Shown here piece after piece: positions 19,938 to 29,278 of a stretch of 64,000 nt of DNA. Position 1 is the stretch's first letter; each line of letters opens with the position of its first letter. Both the position numbers and the translations under genes were made by a program. Origin of the DNA: Undaria pinnatifida (lineage: Eukaryota > Sar > Phaeophyceae > Laminariales > Alariaceae). The notes beneath the pieces are model-generated. The model was not told where the DNA came from, did not search any database, and saw only the letters and a list, made by a program, of their open reading frames with translations. Where the stretch lies: contig JABAKD010000001.1 of NCBI GenBank assembly GCA_012845835.1, forward strand, positions 8,762,832-8,826,831, in the 5' to 3' direction.

Positions 19938-20030
19938 TGGCTCGGTAGCTCAGTGGGTAGTGCTATATAACCAACGAAATTCATGTTTTCGAGTTCGTTG
20001 GTTGAATCTCGCCGGCTCCGTGACAGGGAT
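19938..20030 (+). other. tRNA-like sequence, decayed
   Basis: GGCTCGGTAGCTCAGTGGGT is an excellent A-box/D-arm, and GTTGGTTGAATCTCGCC approximates a T-arm. CACG..CGTG flanks could pair. The anticodon arm is abnormal and the T-loop lacks the invariant C, so this is a tRNA-derived repeat, not a working gene. Confidence 0.45.
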
Positions 20031-20157
20031 CTCCTGGGCTCTCCCCTGGCCACACGTACTCTTAATAGCAGTAGTGTCAAAACATTACTATCTATCATGA
20101 CTACTTTTGTTCATAACTTCTCCAACGCGCACGCTCGAAAATATAACAGATAGTGTG

Positions 20158-20268
20158 ATGTCGGTGAGAATCGAACTCACGGCACATCCTTTTTTCGTTG
20201 TTGGTTATGTAGCACTACTACGTAGCCACTGAGAAGATGTGTTCGATTCTCGCCGACTTCAAGTTGGT
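20158..20268. other. Inverted pair of tRNA T-arm-like halves
   Basis: GTCGGTGAGAATCGAACTCA at the left and GTTCGATTCTCGCCGAC at the right are inverted copies of a T-arm. Between them lies the reversed TATAACCAAC/A-box block of the tRNA-derived family. The fragment could fold into one long hairpin. Confidence 0.5.
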
Positions 20269-20617
20269 TGTTTTCTATTTCGATCGAGCGTGCGCGTGCT
20301 GGAGATATTACGAATGGTTCGTATGATTGTGTGCTCGTGAATACAAGTCTGTTGTATGTGCATAGTACTGTGGTACACATTAGGGGTTAATCAAGGGTTA
20401 CAGGTTATAGCATGGCTGAAAAAGGACAATAATGTCAGACATCCACGTAGTACGTGGCGATTATTGGAGAGCCCCGGAGATTCCTGTTGCGAGTCGGCGA
20501 GATTCAATCAACGAACTCGAAAGAGGAAAACATAAATTTTGTTCTAGGCTATTGCATTATTATGTTTATAGTAGCACTATATTAGAGCCTTTCCTGCCCC
20601 CCCGCCCGCTCTCCATT
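20269..20617. other. Unclassified
   Basis: No repeat or gene recognised. A C-rich run at 20597-20609 precedes the TRIM-1. Confidence 0.35.
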
Positions 20618-21023
20618 TGTGAAGGTATTAGTGGGGTATTGGTCCGTTTTGGACCACTTGCAAAATGTTAACCTAAACATACGGAGTAGGTTACCCAAAC
20701 TAACCCTTATAACACTCTCCCCCACTGGAACGGCGGGATATCAGGTCGGCCGGATGTACGGGCGGACCTGTCAATATCCAAGCGGTTTCATTTCTTGGGT
20801 ATGCCGGGGAGAGGACTTTTCAAGTTCGACATGGGGAAAAGTCTGAAAAGTTTACTCTTCTTGTGTATGGTGGCAATCGAATCCGCACGACCCCAAAAAA
20901 CCCATGGTCCTGCCGACGACGCCATTTGTTAAGGTATATGAGTGGGGTATTAGCCCGCCCGTTTGACCACTTGCTGAAGGTTGACCTATATTCAACAGCT
21001 TACCCAAACTAAGCCTTACAACA
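20618..21023 (-). mobile_element. TRIM-1, complete copy
   Basis: Minus-oriented. 3' repeat 20618-20714, complement of the purine tract (CTCTCCCCC), interior with GTACGGGCGGACCTGTCAAT, a diverged T-arm (GCAATCGAATCCGCACGACC), primer-site complement TCCTGCCGACGACGCCA, and 5' repeat 20927-21023. Both repeats have small insertions. No clear target duplication. Confidence 0.8.
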
Positions 21024-21049
21024 ACTACAACTAATACTACTGTTAATAT

Positions 21050-21135
21050 ACGGCCTTGAAAGACCCACACCGAGCTACCAAGTTACGTGACTCAGTATGT
21101 TAGCTCGGTGGGTAGTGCTATATAACCAACACCCT
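21050..21135 (+). other. tRNA-derived fragment
   Basis: GTTAGCTCGGTGGGTAGTG is an A-box/D-arm, followed by CTATATAACCAACA as at 19938. The downstream T-arm is missing. Confidence 0.4.
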
Positions 21136-21424
21136 AAAACGTAAAAAAAAAAGGAGGGAAAAAAAATAAAAAGTTATTTATTTCGAAAACCGAATAATTG
21201 CAAACGTCTGCGGGGTTTCCAAAAGCCGCGGTTAACCGTTTTTTTTTTCGTTACATATACACCACCATAATAGAAACCACACTGAGCAACCTACTTATCT
21301 ATTACACTGCAGGCAGCGCTGACCGCATAGCTCAGTGATCATTAAGGTGTGTGTCTCTAATATAAGCACAAATTTATCCGGGGTCCATCTGGCGGTTATA
21401 AACCTGGACCTCGGATCTTTAGTG

Positions 21425-22095
21425 TCCAGTCGACGATGCCATTGTAGAAGTAGTAGTAGTAGTAGTAGTAGTGGGGCAATATGGACCTACAGTAGGGACC
21501 AACTTCTGCTATTCAGGGGGTGCCTCTGGCTTCGTATTGTATTATGTACGATGGCATCCCGTCCACTCCGTTCGGTCATTATTATTTATAATAAAAGAAG
21601 TTGTCCCCTTTACAGCTGGCAGGCGTTATCGCCTGCCTGCCTGCCTGAGCGAACGGCTCCGCCCCCCCCGCCCCCCCCCGTTCTGCCAGAAGGCATCCAT
21701 CCGTCGGACAGCAAGCAACTAACTAAAAATACCAGAGATGCAACATCCAAGCAAACCTCGATCGAGTGACCATTACAGAGCCAAAGGCTGCATAGAGCCG
21801 CAGTAAGTAGTCGGTCCCTAGGTCAACATTGCCCCCCCAACACTACTACTACTACTACTACTACACCGGCGTCGTCGGCAGGACAACTAGTCGCTGACAC
21901 GAGGGTTGCTCGGATGCTTCTTCTCTGTCTGGTATTGGTTGTTTGCTGTCGGATGGATACCTTCTTCTGGCAGAATGGGGTCGAGGGAGGGACGGGGAGC
22001 CGTTCGTTCAGGCAGGAGATAACGCCTGCCAGCTATGGCAGGGGACAACTGCTGTGTATAATAAACCATAACGCCGCAACAGGGGAGAGGGGATA
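21425..22095. mobile_element. TRIM-2, two copies in opposite orientation
   Basis: Segment 21440-21540 recurs inverted at about 21770-21875, and 21586-21765 recurs inverted at about 21899-22065. Each copy has a (TAC)n-ended repeat followed by a primer-site-like word: GGCGTCGTCGGCAGGAC at about 21870-21886 (+), and its diverged complement GTCCAGTCGACGATGCCA at about 21426-21443. That word is nearly the TRIM-1 primer site, though the rest of the sequence is unrelated. This suggests a second LTR-type miniature family using the same primer tRNA. Full boundaries and a purine tract are uncertain (AGGGGAGAGGGG near 22081). Confidence 0.5.
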
Positions 22096-22139
22096 CCGTA
22101 ACGCAGCGCTGACTTATGGTTTATCTCTAGCTTTTACCC

Positions 22140-22520
22140 GATAATATATAGCCCATCTCTAATGTAATATGTAGCCCATCTCTATGTAATATATAGCCCA
22201 TCTCTATCTTAATATTAGCCCATCTCTATATTAATATTTAGCCCATCTCTCATGTAGTAATACATAGCCCCTCTCCAAGGTATTAATACATATTAGCCCA
22301 TCTCTAATGTGTCAATAAATATGTAGCCCACATCTAATGTAGCAATATATATATATCCCACATCTAATGTAGCAATATATACAGCCCACCTCTAATGTAG
22401 TAGTATTAGCCCACCTCTAATAATGTTCCATACCATATCTGTACCAATGTATTAATATGTAGCCCACATCTCTCATGCATTAATATATCTAGCCCATCTC
22501 TAATAATGTATGTAGTAATG
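22140..22520. repeat. Minisatellite, unit like TAGCCCATCTCTAATGTAAT
   Basis: About fourteen degenerate units of 20-35 bp, all carrying TAGCCCA(T/C)(C)TCT followed by an AT-rich spacer of varying length. Confidence 0.8.
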
Positions 22521-22536
22521 CCTAGTCGTAGAGGAA

Positions 22537-22827
22537 CGCGTGCTCCTATAACTCGTGCTGCGATAAAGCTAGCACTTTTCGTCTGAAAATGGTATCTGAA
22601 CGAGACCCGTTGGGGCGGGCTCCTTGATCTCATTTTTTTTTTTTTTCTTTGCACGATGTTCTCATTCTCGTTCCACACCAGGTCCTGTACTGTAGGCCAT
22701 CTGGGATTCTTCATCCGGTCAAAGTGGTTTTATTTTTCTCCCCACGAATCCTTTTTTTTTTTTCAATGAGAGAGAGTCTTACAGGGAGAAACTTCAAAAA
22801 AGAAAAAAAATGTGGTACGTACGCGTC
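22537..22827 (+). mobile_element. MITE-1 copy
   Basis: Left CGTGCTGCGATAAAGC, TTTTCGTCTGAAAATGG, CGGGCTCCTTGATCTC, T-run, TTCTCATTCTCGTTCC, GGGATTCTTCATCCGGTC, and a right end AAATGTGGTACGTACGCGTC. A weaker TIR than other copies. Confidence 0.6.
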
Positions 22828-22838
22828 TATTGTAGAGG

Positions 22839-22924
22839 TGTTATAGGGCTTAGTTTGGGCAAGCTACTTATTGGTTAACCTTTAGCGAGTGGTCAAGCGG
22901 ACTAATACCCCTCTAATATCTTCA
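22839..22924 (+). mobile_element. TRIM-1 solo terminal repeat
   Basis: An 86-bp single repeat (TGTTATAGGGC...ATATCTTCA) without interior. Solo repeats arise by recombination between the two LTRs, supporting the LTR reading of this family. Confidence 0.75.
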
Positions 22925-23579
22925 AAGAAAGGGGTGCACCTATATCGCATACCTTGACCATATTATGGTGCTCGCGTTTTCGGCGCGTGTAAAACGACAG
23001 AGAGAGAGGTGGCGCTCTGTTTTGGCTGGATTTTTTTCTGGGTTTTACGGGGCTCCTCGCGTTGGCTCCAAACGGTCGGAATGGTATAATATTCAATACG
23101 AAAAAGAAAAATAGAGAAAAAAAAAATCATCAATATGTTAAAAGAGTTTTGTTTTTTTTAATATCTACATACAGCAGCAGTAGTAGGAGCAAGTAGACCA
23201 TGAAAATCTGTTAATTCGAATCGCGCTTTCGGTTTCACGAAAAAATGTCAGTGTTTACCGTGAGCTATAAGAGATCCAACTCAAGAAAACCACCCTTGCG
23301 GAAGGAAAAAAATGGTGCACCTCCTTTTTCCGTAGTATCCTGTGTCGGCGTTACCACAACAACCGCCTCCATACAATGTACGGGGAAACGGGGATACCAT
23401 AACGCCCTTCCACACTGTTCGGACACGCCTCCTTCCCTCCTCTCGTACGTCATACAGAGCCCGGGTTGCTTCGACCAATCGATGCCATAATCGTCACGAT
23501 ATTTTCGACACGTTTTTGCCCCCTTGAACAGCCTCGAAAAGCTCACTGTTTTCTGGGCGTTCCACGGATGGATCAGATC
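22925..23579. other. Unclassified
   Basis: No repeat or coding region recognised. Overlapping 60-90 codon frames on both strands lack known domains. Confidence 0.35.
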
Positions 23580-23589
23580 GAGGGTAAGG

Positions 23590-23985
23590 TGGTCTAAAAC
23601 ATCTCGCGGGTCGAGTGGGGTCGGGTCCGATCAGATGATTGGGTCGGGTCGGGTCGACACGACTCGTTCGTGTGGTTCCAAGAACGTTCCGATCCGACTC
23701 GGCCCATGTCCGGTCGGGTTGGGTCGGGTCGGGTCGACACGACTCCTGTGTGGTTTCAAGAACCTTCTGACCCGAGCCGGCCCGTGTCGGGTCGAGTTGG
23801 GTGGGGTCGGGTCAGGTGATTGGGTCGGGTCGGGTCGACCGAACCCGTGTGGTTTCAAGAATCTTCTGAACCGACCCGGCCCGGCCCGTGATATGTCAAA
23901 ACTCCTGACCTGACCCGACCCGACCCGATCCGCGAGATTTCGAAACCTCTTGACCCGACCCGACCCCACCCGACCGCCTTGGTCG
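23590..23985. repeat. GGGTC-based complex repeat, about three long units
   Basis: Units of roughly 100-110 bp, each with GGGTCGGGTCGGGTCGA, GTGTGGTTTCAAGAAC and TTCTGACCCGA, close with GGGTCG/CGACCC words in both orientations, so single strands could fold back. A related array is at 48560-48780. Confidence 0.75.
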
Positions 23986-24057
23986 AAAAGCTTTTTTAGG
24001 ATGGCGGGGCATGCCGATTTGACCGAGTGCTCTTGTCTTGGGTTATGTTATCTTGAG

Positions 24058-24368
24058 TTTTTTTTTTTTTTTTTCAACGCTTCTACTTTCCGGCTTCTGG
24101 GCAGGCCGTGGTCACAGGTGTCGTCCCTTCTCCCCCCCGGTTCTTGCCCTTAATTTTTTTCGCGCGTAGGGTTCAGCAATCCCACTGCTCGTCGATTTTT
24201 CATCGAGTATTGCTAACTCCCGCTCTCGCGCTTTCCGTAAGTCAATTTGTGCACAGAAAAAAATCCCAACGAATTTATACGAGTATGCACTCGGTCAGGC
24301 TCGAACTCACGAAACTGACCTATCTATGCCAGGCTTGAGGACAACTGATACGCCACCGGGGCGACCGG
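24058..24368 (-). mobile_element. SINE-L copy, near full length
   Basis: T-run tail at 24058-24074, then TCTACTTTCCGGCTTCTGG, CCGTGGTCACAGGTGTCGTC, C-run, GCGCGTAGGGTTCAGCAATC, and head GGCTCGAACTCACGAAACTG ... GATACGCCACCGGGGCGACC. Missing GTG near the middle compared with other copies. Confidence 0.75.
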
Positions 24369-24722
24369 ATTGCAATATACCTTAAACCGGGGTACCCGCT
24401 ACTACTACTTCTACTTCTACTACTACTACCAATATCATTTTGTTCGTAATGAACACGTTGAACCTGGACAAAAAACCTGTCAGCGCTGCAGCAAGCAGCG
24501 GATCACATACACGCAGTAGCTGGCGCTGGGCAGAGATTGGGGGTAGAGCAAAAAACAGATTCAGGTTTTCGCATCCTACAGTGTAGTAGTGTAGTAAACT
24601 GCCTTTCCATACCTGCACAGTACAAAACCTAAATATATGTCCTATAAAATACATATTATATTGAGTCGTTTTTGCACCTACAAATGAATGTCCCGAAGAC
24701 AAATAGTGGCGCATGCTACGGT
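24369..24722. other. Unclassified with a TACTAC/TACTTC run
   Basis: Short triplet repeat at 24396-24429, otherwise no recognised feature. Confidence 0.35.
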
Positions 24723-25021
24723 GACGCGTGCTACGCTGTATTGAGGTGCACCACTTTATTTTTGTTCCGAGGTTTCTCAATTTTGGGGGCTGAACACCTG
24801 TCTTAATAAAAAAAAAAACGATTCTGGGAGAAGAATAAAATTGCTGTGGCCAACCGGGTAAAAAAATCCCAGATGGCCTAGGTACACAACGATAACCATG
24901 AACATACTAAAAAAAAATGTGGCCTATTTCTGACGATTTTTGTGGGTTTAAAAGGAGCCCCCGCCGTCATTCAGAGGAAATCATTTCAGACGAAAGCGCT
25001 ACCTCCATCGTAGCACGCGTG
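24723..25021 (-). mobile_element. MITE-1, both ends intact
   Basis: GACGCGTGCTACG at the left and CGTAGCACGCGTG at the right are inverted repeats, and the next bases (TGAGGTGCACC / GCTACCTCCATC) extend them imperfectly. The interior is the reverse of the family: CTCAATTTTGGGGGCT, AATCCCAGATGGCC, ACACAACGATAACC, CTGACGATTTTTG, GGAGCCCCCGCCGTCATTC. 299 bp. Confidence 0.75.
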
Positions 25022-25075
25022 TTCGGTACAGGAGGGTGGGGTGCGCCTTTGTTTTTTTTGGGGCTGTTCACTTGG

Positions 25076-25490
25076 TGTTATAAAAAAAGGCTTAGTTATA
25101 GGGTAAGCTATTGGTTAACCTTTTGCAAGTATTAATAGTGGTCAAACGGACTGTTATAATGCCCTCCACTGATACCATTAACAAATGGCGTCGTCGACAG
25201 ACCATGGGTTTTTTGGGTCGGGGGGGTTCAAATCCCACATCCACCTAGATATGAATTTATGAAACCTTTTCAGACTTTCCCCATCTCGAACTTGAAAAAT
25301 ACTCTCTCCCCGGTATACCCAGGAAATGAAACGGCTTTGGACAATTGACAGGTCCGCCCGTATATCCGGCCGACCTAATATCCCGTCGTTTCAGAGGGGA
25401 ACAGTGTTACAAGGCTTAGTTTGGGCAAGCTATTGGTTAACCTTTTGCACAAGTGGTCAAACGGACCAATACCCCACTAACACCTTAGCA
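25076..25490 (+). mobile_element. TRIM-1, complete copy with TTGG target duplication
   Basis: 5' repeat 25076-25184, TGGCGTCGTCGACAGACCA at the primer position, GGGTTCAAATCCCACATCC in the interior, 3' repeat from about 25403 to 25490. The purine tract is partly decayed (AGAGGGGAACAG). TTGG directly precedes and follows the element (25072-25075 and 25491-25494). Confidence 0.85.
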
Positions 25491-25534
25491 TTGGTGTGCG
25501 CAGCAGAAAACTCCGGGGGTGCAAAGCAGAAAAT

Positions 25535-25665
25535 TCCTTGATTGAGCTCCTATTGTATAGCACGAGGAGCTCGATATCTCACCTCGCGAAACATGACTTC
25601 TTGAACAAAAAAAGGGCATCCGGCCGTTCGTTCGTTCGTTCGTTCGCGCGCAAAGCCGATGACGC
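25535..25665 (+). repeat. GAGCTC-rich dispersed repeat, copy 3
   Basis: GAGCTCCTATTGTATAGCAC, GAGGAGCTCGATATCTCACC and ACATGACTTC followed by a short TTCG microsatellite, then GCAAAGCCGATGACGC. Best match is 35690-35785. Confidence 0.5.
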
Positions 25666-25689
25666 AAGCTTCTACTGCGCTGTGTGTGG

Positions 25690-26112
25690 TGTTAGGGTAT
25701 TAGAGTGGGGTATTAGTCCGTTTGACCACTATTAATACTTGCAAAAGGTTAACCAATAGTAGCTTGAACCCTATAACTAAGCCTTGTAACACTCTCCCCC
25801 CCTGAAACGGCGGGATAGCAGGTCGGCCGGATGTACGGGCGGACGTGTCAATTATCCACAAACGGTTTCATTTCCTGGGGATACCGGGGAGGAGAGTATT
25901 TTTCAAGTTCGACATGAGGAATGTCTGAAAAAGTTTATTACATGTGGTGGATGTATGTGGGGCTCGAACCCACGACCCAAAAAAAACATGGTCTGTCGAC
26001 GACGCCATTTTGTTAAGGTAATAGTGGAGGGTATCATAATAGTCCGTTCGACCACTACCTGCAAAAAGTTGACCAATAATAATAGCTTACCCTATAACGA
26101 AGCCTTATAACA
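25690..26112 (-). mobile_element. TRIM-1, complete copy
   Basis: Repeats at 25690-25794 and about 26011-26112 flank an interior with the complement of the purine tract (CTCTCCCCCCC), ACGGGCGGACGTGTCAATTA, GGGGCTCGAACCCACGACCC and GTCTGTCGACGACGCCA. Only 3 of 4 flanking bases agree (GTGG / CTGG). Confidence 0.8.
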
Positions 26113-26358
26113 CTGGCGCCCGAACACTCCTGAAAACAAGTTCGCGCTCGTGAGATTAATATTATTAGAGACTGACCTCGGCAGCAGTTCCTCGCTTGAC
26201 AGAGGAGAGCTCAATCGGCAACAAGAAACCTTTCGGCTCGAGAAAAAGTGCAACAACACCTATGTACGTACGGTAGGATAACTCGTTATCTCCCCCCCCC
26301 CCAAAAAAAAAAATGGGGGAAAAATGAAACTGGGGCCGCCCGATGAATATCCTCATCG
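26113..26358. other. Unclassified
   Basis: No feature recognised; a C/A run at 26291-26313 precedes the pentanucleotide array. Confidence 0.3.
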
Positions 26359-26668
26359 CCTACTGTACTGTACTGGACTGTACTGTACTGTACTGTACTG
26401 TACTGTACTGTACTGTACTGTACTGTACTGTACTGTACTCTGTACTGTACTGTACTGTACTGTACTGTACTGTACTGTACTGTACTCTGTACTGTACTGT
26501 ACTCTGTACTGTACTGTACTCTGTACTGTACTGTACTGTACTCTGTACTGTACTGTACTGTACTCTGTACTGTACTGTACTGTACTCTGTACTGTACTGT
26601 ACTGTACTGTACTGTACTGTACTGTACTGTACTGTACCGTACGGTACTGTACTGTTGTGTAGTGTAGT
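26359..26668. repeat. Pentanucleotide microsatellite TACTG, about 300 bp
   Basis: About 58 near-perfect TACTG units. Several are interrupted by TACTCTG (a 7-base variant) which shifts the phase. All six frames stay open, giving tyrosine/serine/threonine/valine-rich frames on both strands that are not genes. Confidence 0.95.
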
Positions 26669-27393
26669 GTACAACGAAAATCGCCCCCACAAAAAAAAAT
26701 GACGAGATTCCGACAAGTTTTGGGGGGGTTGAGGAACTCAGTCACATTAACTCACATGGACCAATTTTCAAATACAGGCAGAAAGCACTACCTACCAGGA
26801 TGGCGAAATAAGCGGCAAGGTACAAGAGGCTCGAACGTTTCGCGTGCGTTAGGTTTTTTAGCCGTGTAGCACCCTGGGCCTGACGATGAACTCGCGCTCG
26901 AGTGCTATACAATAGAGAGGTCTAAAAGATCTAGTACTTGCAGCCTGCCCGATGAGCCGTAAAGTTTTGTAATCTACGGACACAAGATTCATGATTCACG
27001 TATGTATGTATGTGCGAGCGATATAGGATATCTAGTCTATGGTATTGGGAAATGAGTGTTTTCTATCGGATGGTGGTGTGTTGTCAGAATGTCAGCCACA
27101 CCCCGCTGGAAACATGCCTTCTACGATGTGTTTAGTTCTGGGTTGATTCCGATGGTGTACGCCCTTTATATCAGTCTTGTATTGGTCCAGTTTTTGCCAC
27201 TGATATTTGTGGGTGGCTTCTGGCCGATCTTGACTCATTACATGCGGAGACGACAATAATAATATACATCCTTTTTTTTGCCTTTTTTACGACTGCTTCC
27301 GAGGGCCCATCGACGGCTCCCACCTTGACATGATCCACCACATGATGACCTAGGCAACCTCGTGTACGAGATACTCCAATAATAAGGTCTTCT
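26669..27393. other. Unclassified, includes one small membrane-type frame
   Basis: No repeats recognised. A 56-residue frame from ATG at 27089 (listed separately) is the only coding candidate. Confidence 0.35.
27089..27259 (+). CDS. Possible small membrane protein or exon (56 aa)
   Basis: From ATG 27089 to TAA 27259. A short charged start (TPRWKHAFYDVF) leads into about 30 hydrophobic residues (IPMVYALYISLVLVQFLPLI then FVGGFWPIL), ending in a basic tail (HYMRRRQ), as in a one-span membrane protein. The frame extends upstream in phase to 27056, after a stop. The region is not part of any repeat found here. No family recognised; it could equally be chance or a host exon. Confidence 0.2.
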   Translation: MSATPRWKHAFYDVFSSGLIPMVYALYISLVLVQFLPLIFVGGFWPILTHYMRRRQ

Positions 27394-27665
27394 AGAGCAC
27401 TCTCTTCGTCTGAAAAAAATGGTCTCTGTGTGCGGGATGACGGTCGGGGCGGGGCCCCTTGACCCCCAGAAATCGTCGGAAAAAAATACGTAAGGTCATT
27501 TTTTTTTTTTCATTTGTTTTTTTCGCATGATTATCGTTCTGTATGACACCCTATCCTAGCAAAAAAAAGTCCATCATGGGATTTTTCATCCGGTCCCTGT
27601 GCAAGCAGAGCGTTTTTTTTTTTCTGTTACTGCCCCGAAGAACCAGTTTTTTTTTTTTAGAAATG
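27394..27665 (+). mobile_element. MITE-1 copy, ends decayed
   Basis: CTTCGTCTGAAAAAAATGG, GGATGACGGTCGG, AGAAATCGTCGGAAAAAAA, T-rich block, GCATGATTATCGTTC, GGGATTTTTCATCCGGTCC, GAACCAGTTTTTT. TIRs not recognisable. Confidence 0.55.
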
Positions 27666-27736
27666 ATCGGGGGTACTGTATTGTAGTATAATACCCCCCC
27701 CCCCCTTTTCGTGAGACTCTGCATTTATTCACTTAT

Positions 27737-28102
27737 TTTTATTCATTTTTCGCAAACATAATCTACTTTCCAGCTTCTTCTGCATAACAAACCGTGGTCA
27801 TAGGTGTCATCCCTTTTCTCCCCCCCCCCCCCCCCCGATTATTTCCTTCAATTTTTCATCACGCATGTACCTCTCGCAGGGTTCAGCAATCCCACTGCCC
27901 GTCGGTTTTTCATCCAGCAGCGTTGCTAACTCACGCTCTTCTCGCGCTTTCCGCAATAATAAGGTCAATTTGTGCCCAAGAAAAAGTCGCCACGAATTTA
28001 TACGAGGTACGCACTCGGGGGGATTCGAGCTCACGAAACTGACCTATAATACATACCAGGCTCGAGGATAACCTGAATTACACCACCGGGAGGCGACTGG
28101 CC
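27737..28102 (-). mobile_element. SINE-L copy with small insertions
   Basis: Family blocks in reverse: ATCTACTTTCCAGCTTC, CCGTGGTCATAGGTGTC, C-run (27819-27836), CAGGGTTCAGCAATCCCACT, AAGTCGCCACGAATTTATAC, GGATTCGAGCTCACGAAACT and ACACCACCGGGAGGCGACTGG. Several short insertions lengthen it to 366 bp. Confidence 0.7.
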
Positions 28103-28995
28103 ATCTTTATATATATATATATACCTCACTGAAACAAAAAACGCGTTCGTTCGGCGATTTGTTTGGCGCAGCGCAGCTATAAAAACCGTTTCATTTGGGA
28201 TTCCTATCGAGAGATTGTAACAACACAGCACGAAGAAGAAAGCAAGGAGATCTTACCAGGGGGTCACTCGCACGACTAACGCACGACTAACGCACGACTA
28301 ACGCCGAGCCACTACTACTACCTTCTGCAAAGAAAGGACCCCCCCCCCCCCCCCCCCCGCCCCAAAGAAGAAGAAAAAAAGGAGACCGCGCCCCCCCCCC
28401 CCCCCCCGACACCAATCTTTTTTCTTGTTTTTAGAGCTCCTGAAGTGAGGACCCTAGAGCTCGAGAAAAAAAAAGAAAAAAATGTGGCGTGTGCACCTCT
28501 CTCGTAGGAGAGTGCCCCCTTGCTTATGTTTTTTCTCCTCTGCAAGGTTCTTGGCACCTTATTGAGGGAGACCGCTCTCTATACCCCCCCCCCCCCGCCA
28601 CACACACAACACACACTATACCCGCCCCCCCGCCATACACACACAACACACACACCAATTTTTTTTGAAATAATTTTTGCGAGAAAAAAAACGAGTAAGT
28701 GCAACCCGACCGAGAATGAATCCATCCACATACATGACCTGTGTGCAAGAGATATGAAGATCCAACGGAAGGTATTACCCATCGTTAGACCATCGGAGAC
28801 CAAAAAAGAAAAAATATGTACCAAATAATTGAGTTCCTATCTATATATATATCGTTGACAGGGTGGTAGTCAGTCACAAACAAACGTGGTCCTATTTTTT
28901 AGCAGAAAAAGTATAGACTACCCATTTATATCTTCAAGTGAGTTGTACCGATTACGTCTCTGCAAGGCTATACGATATACATGACCCTGAATCAG
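28103..28995. other. Low-complexity and unclassified sequence
   Basis: Includes triplicated CACGACTAACG (28272-28304), C runs at 28338-28358 and 28389-28407, a duplicated C-rich/CACACAACACACAC pair (28585-28660) and T/A runs. Frames rich in proline or glycine are artefacts. Confidence 0.5.
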
Positions 28996-29278
28996 TTTTT
29001 TTTTTTTTTTCACACACATCTATTTTCCACTGCTATTTTCCAGCTTCTGGACAAGCCGTGGTCACAGGTGTCGTCCCTTTTTCCCCCCCCCGATTCTTGC
29101 CTTCAATTTTTTATCACGCGTAGGGTTCAGCAATCCCACTGCTCCTCGATTTTTCATCGAGTGTTGCTAACTCACGCTCTCGCGCTGTCCGCAAGTCAAT
29201 TTGTGCACAACAAGAAAAAGTCCCCACGAATTTATACGCGTATGCACTCGGGGAGATTCGAACTCACGAAACTGACCT
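28996..29278 (-). mobile_element. SINE-L, tail-side part (split by LINE-1 copy B)
   Basis: T-run tail (28996-29010) through GATTCGAACTCACGAAACTGACCT. It is cut off by the LINE-1 tail, and the head resumes at 32104. Confidence 0.8.

Noticed and set aside
26286-26745. Tyrosine-rich frames on both strands
   Set aside because: Products of the TACTG pentanucleotide array, which has no stop codon in any frame.
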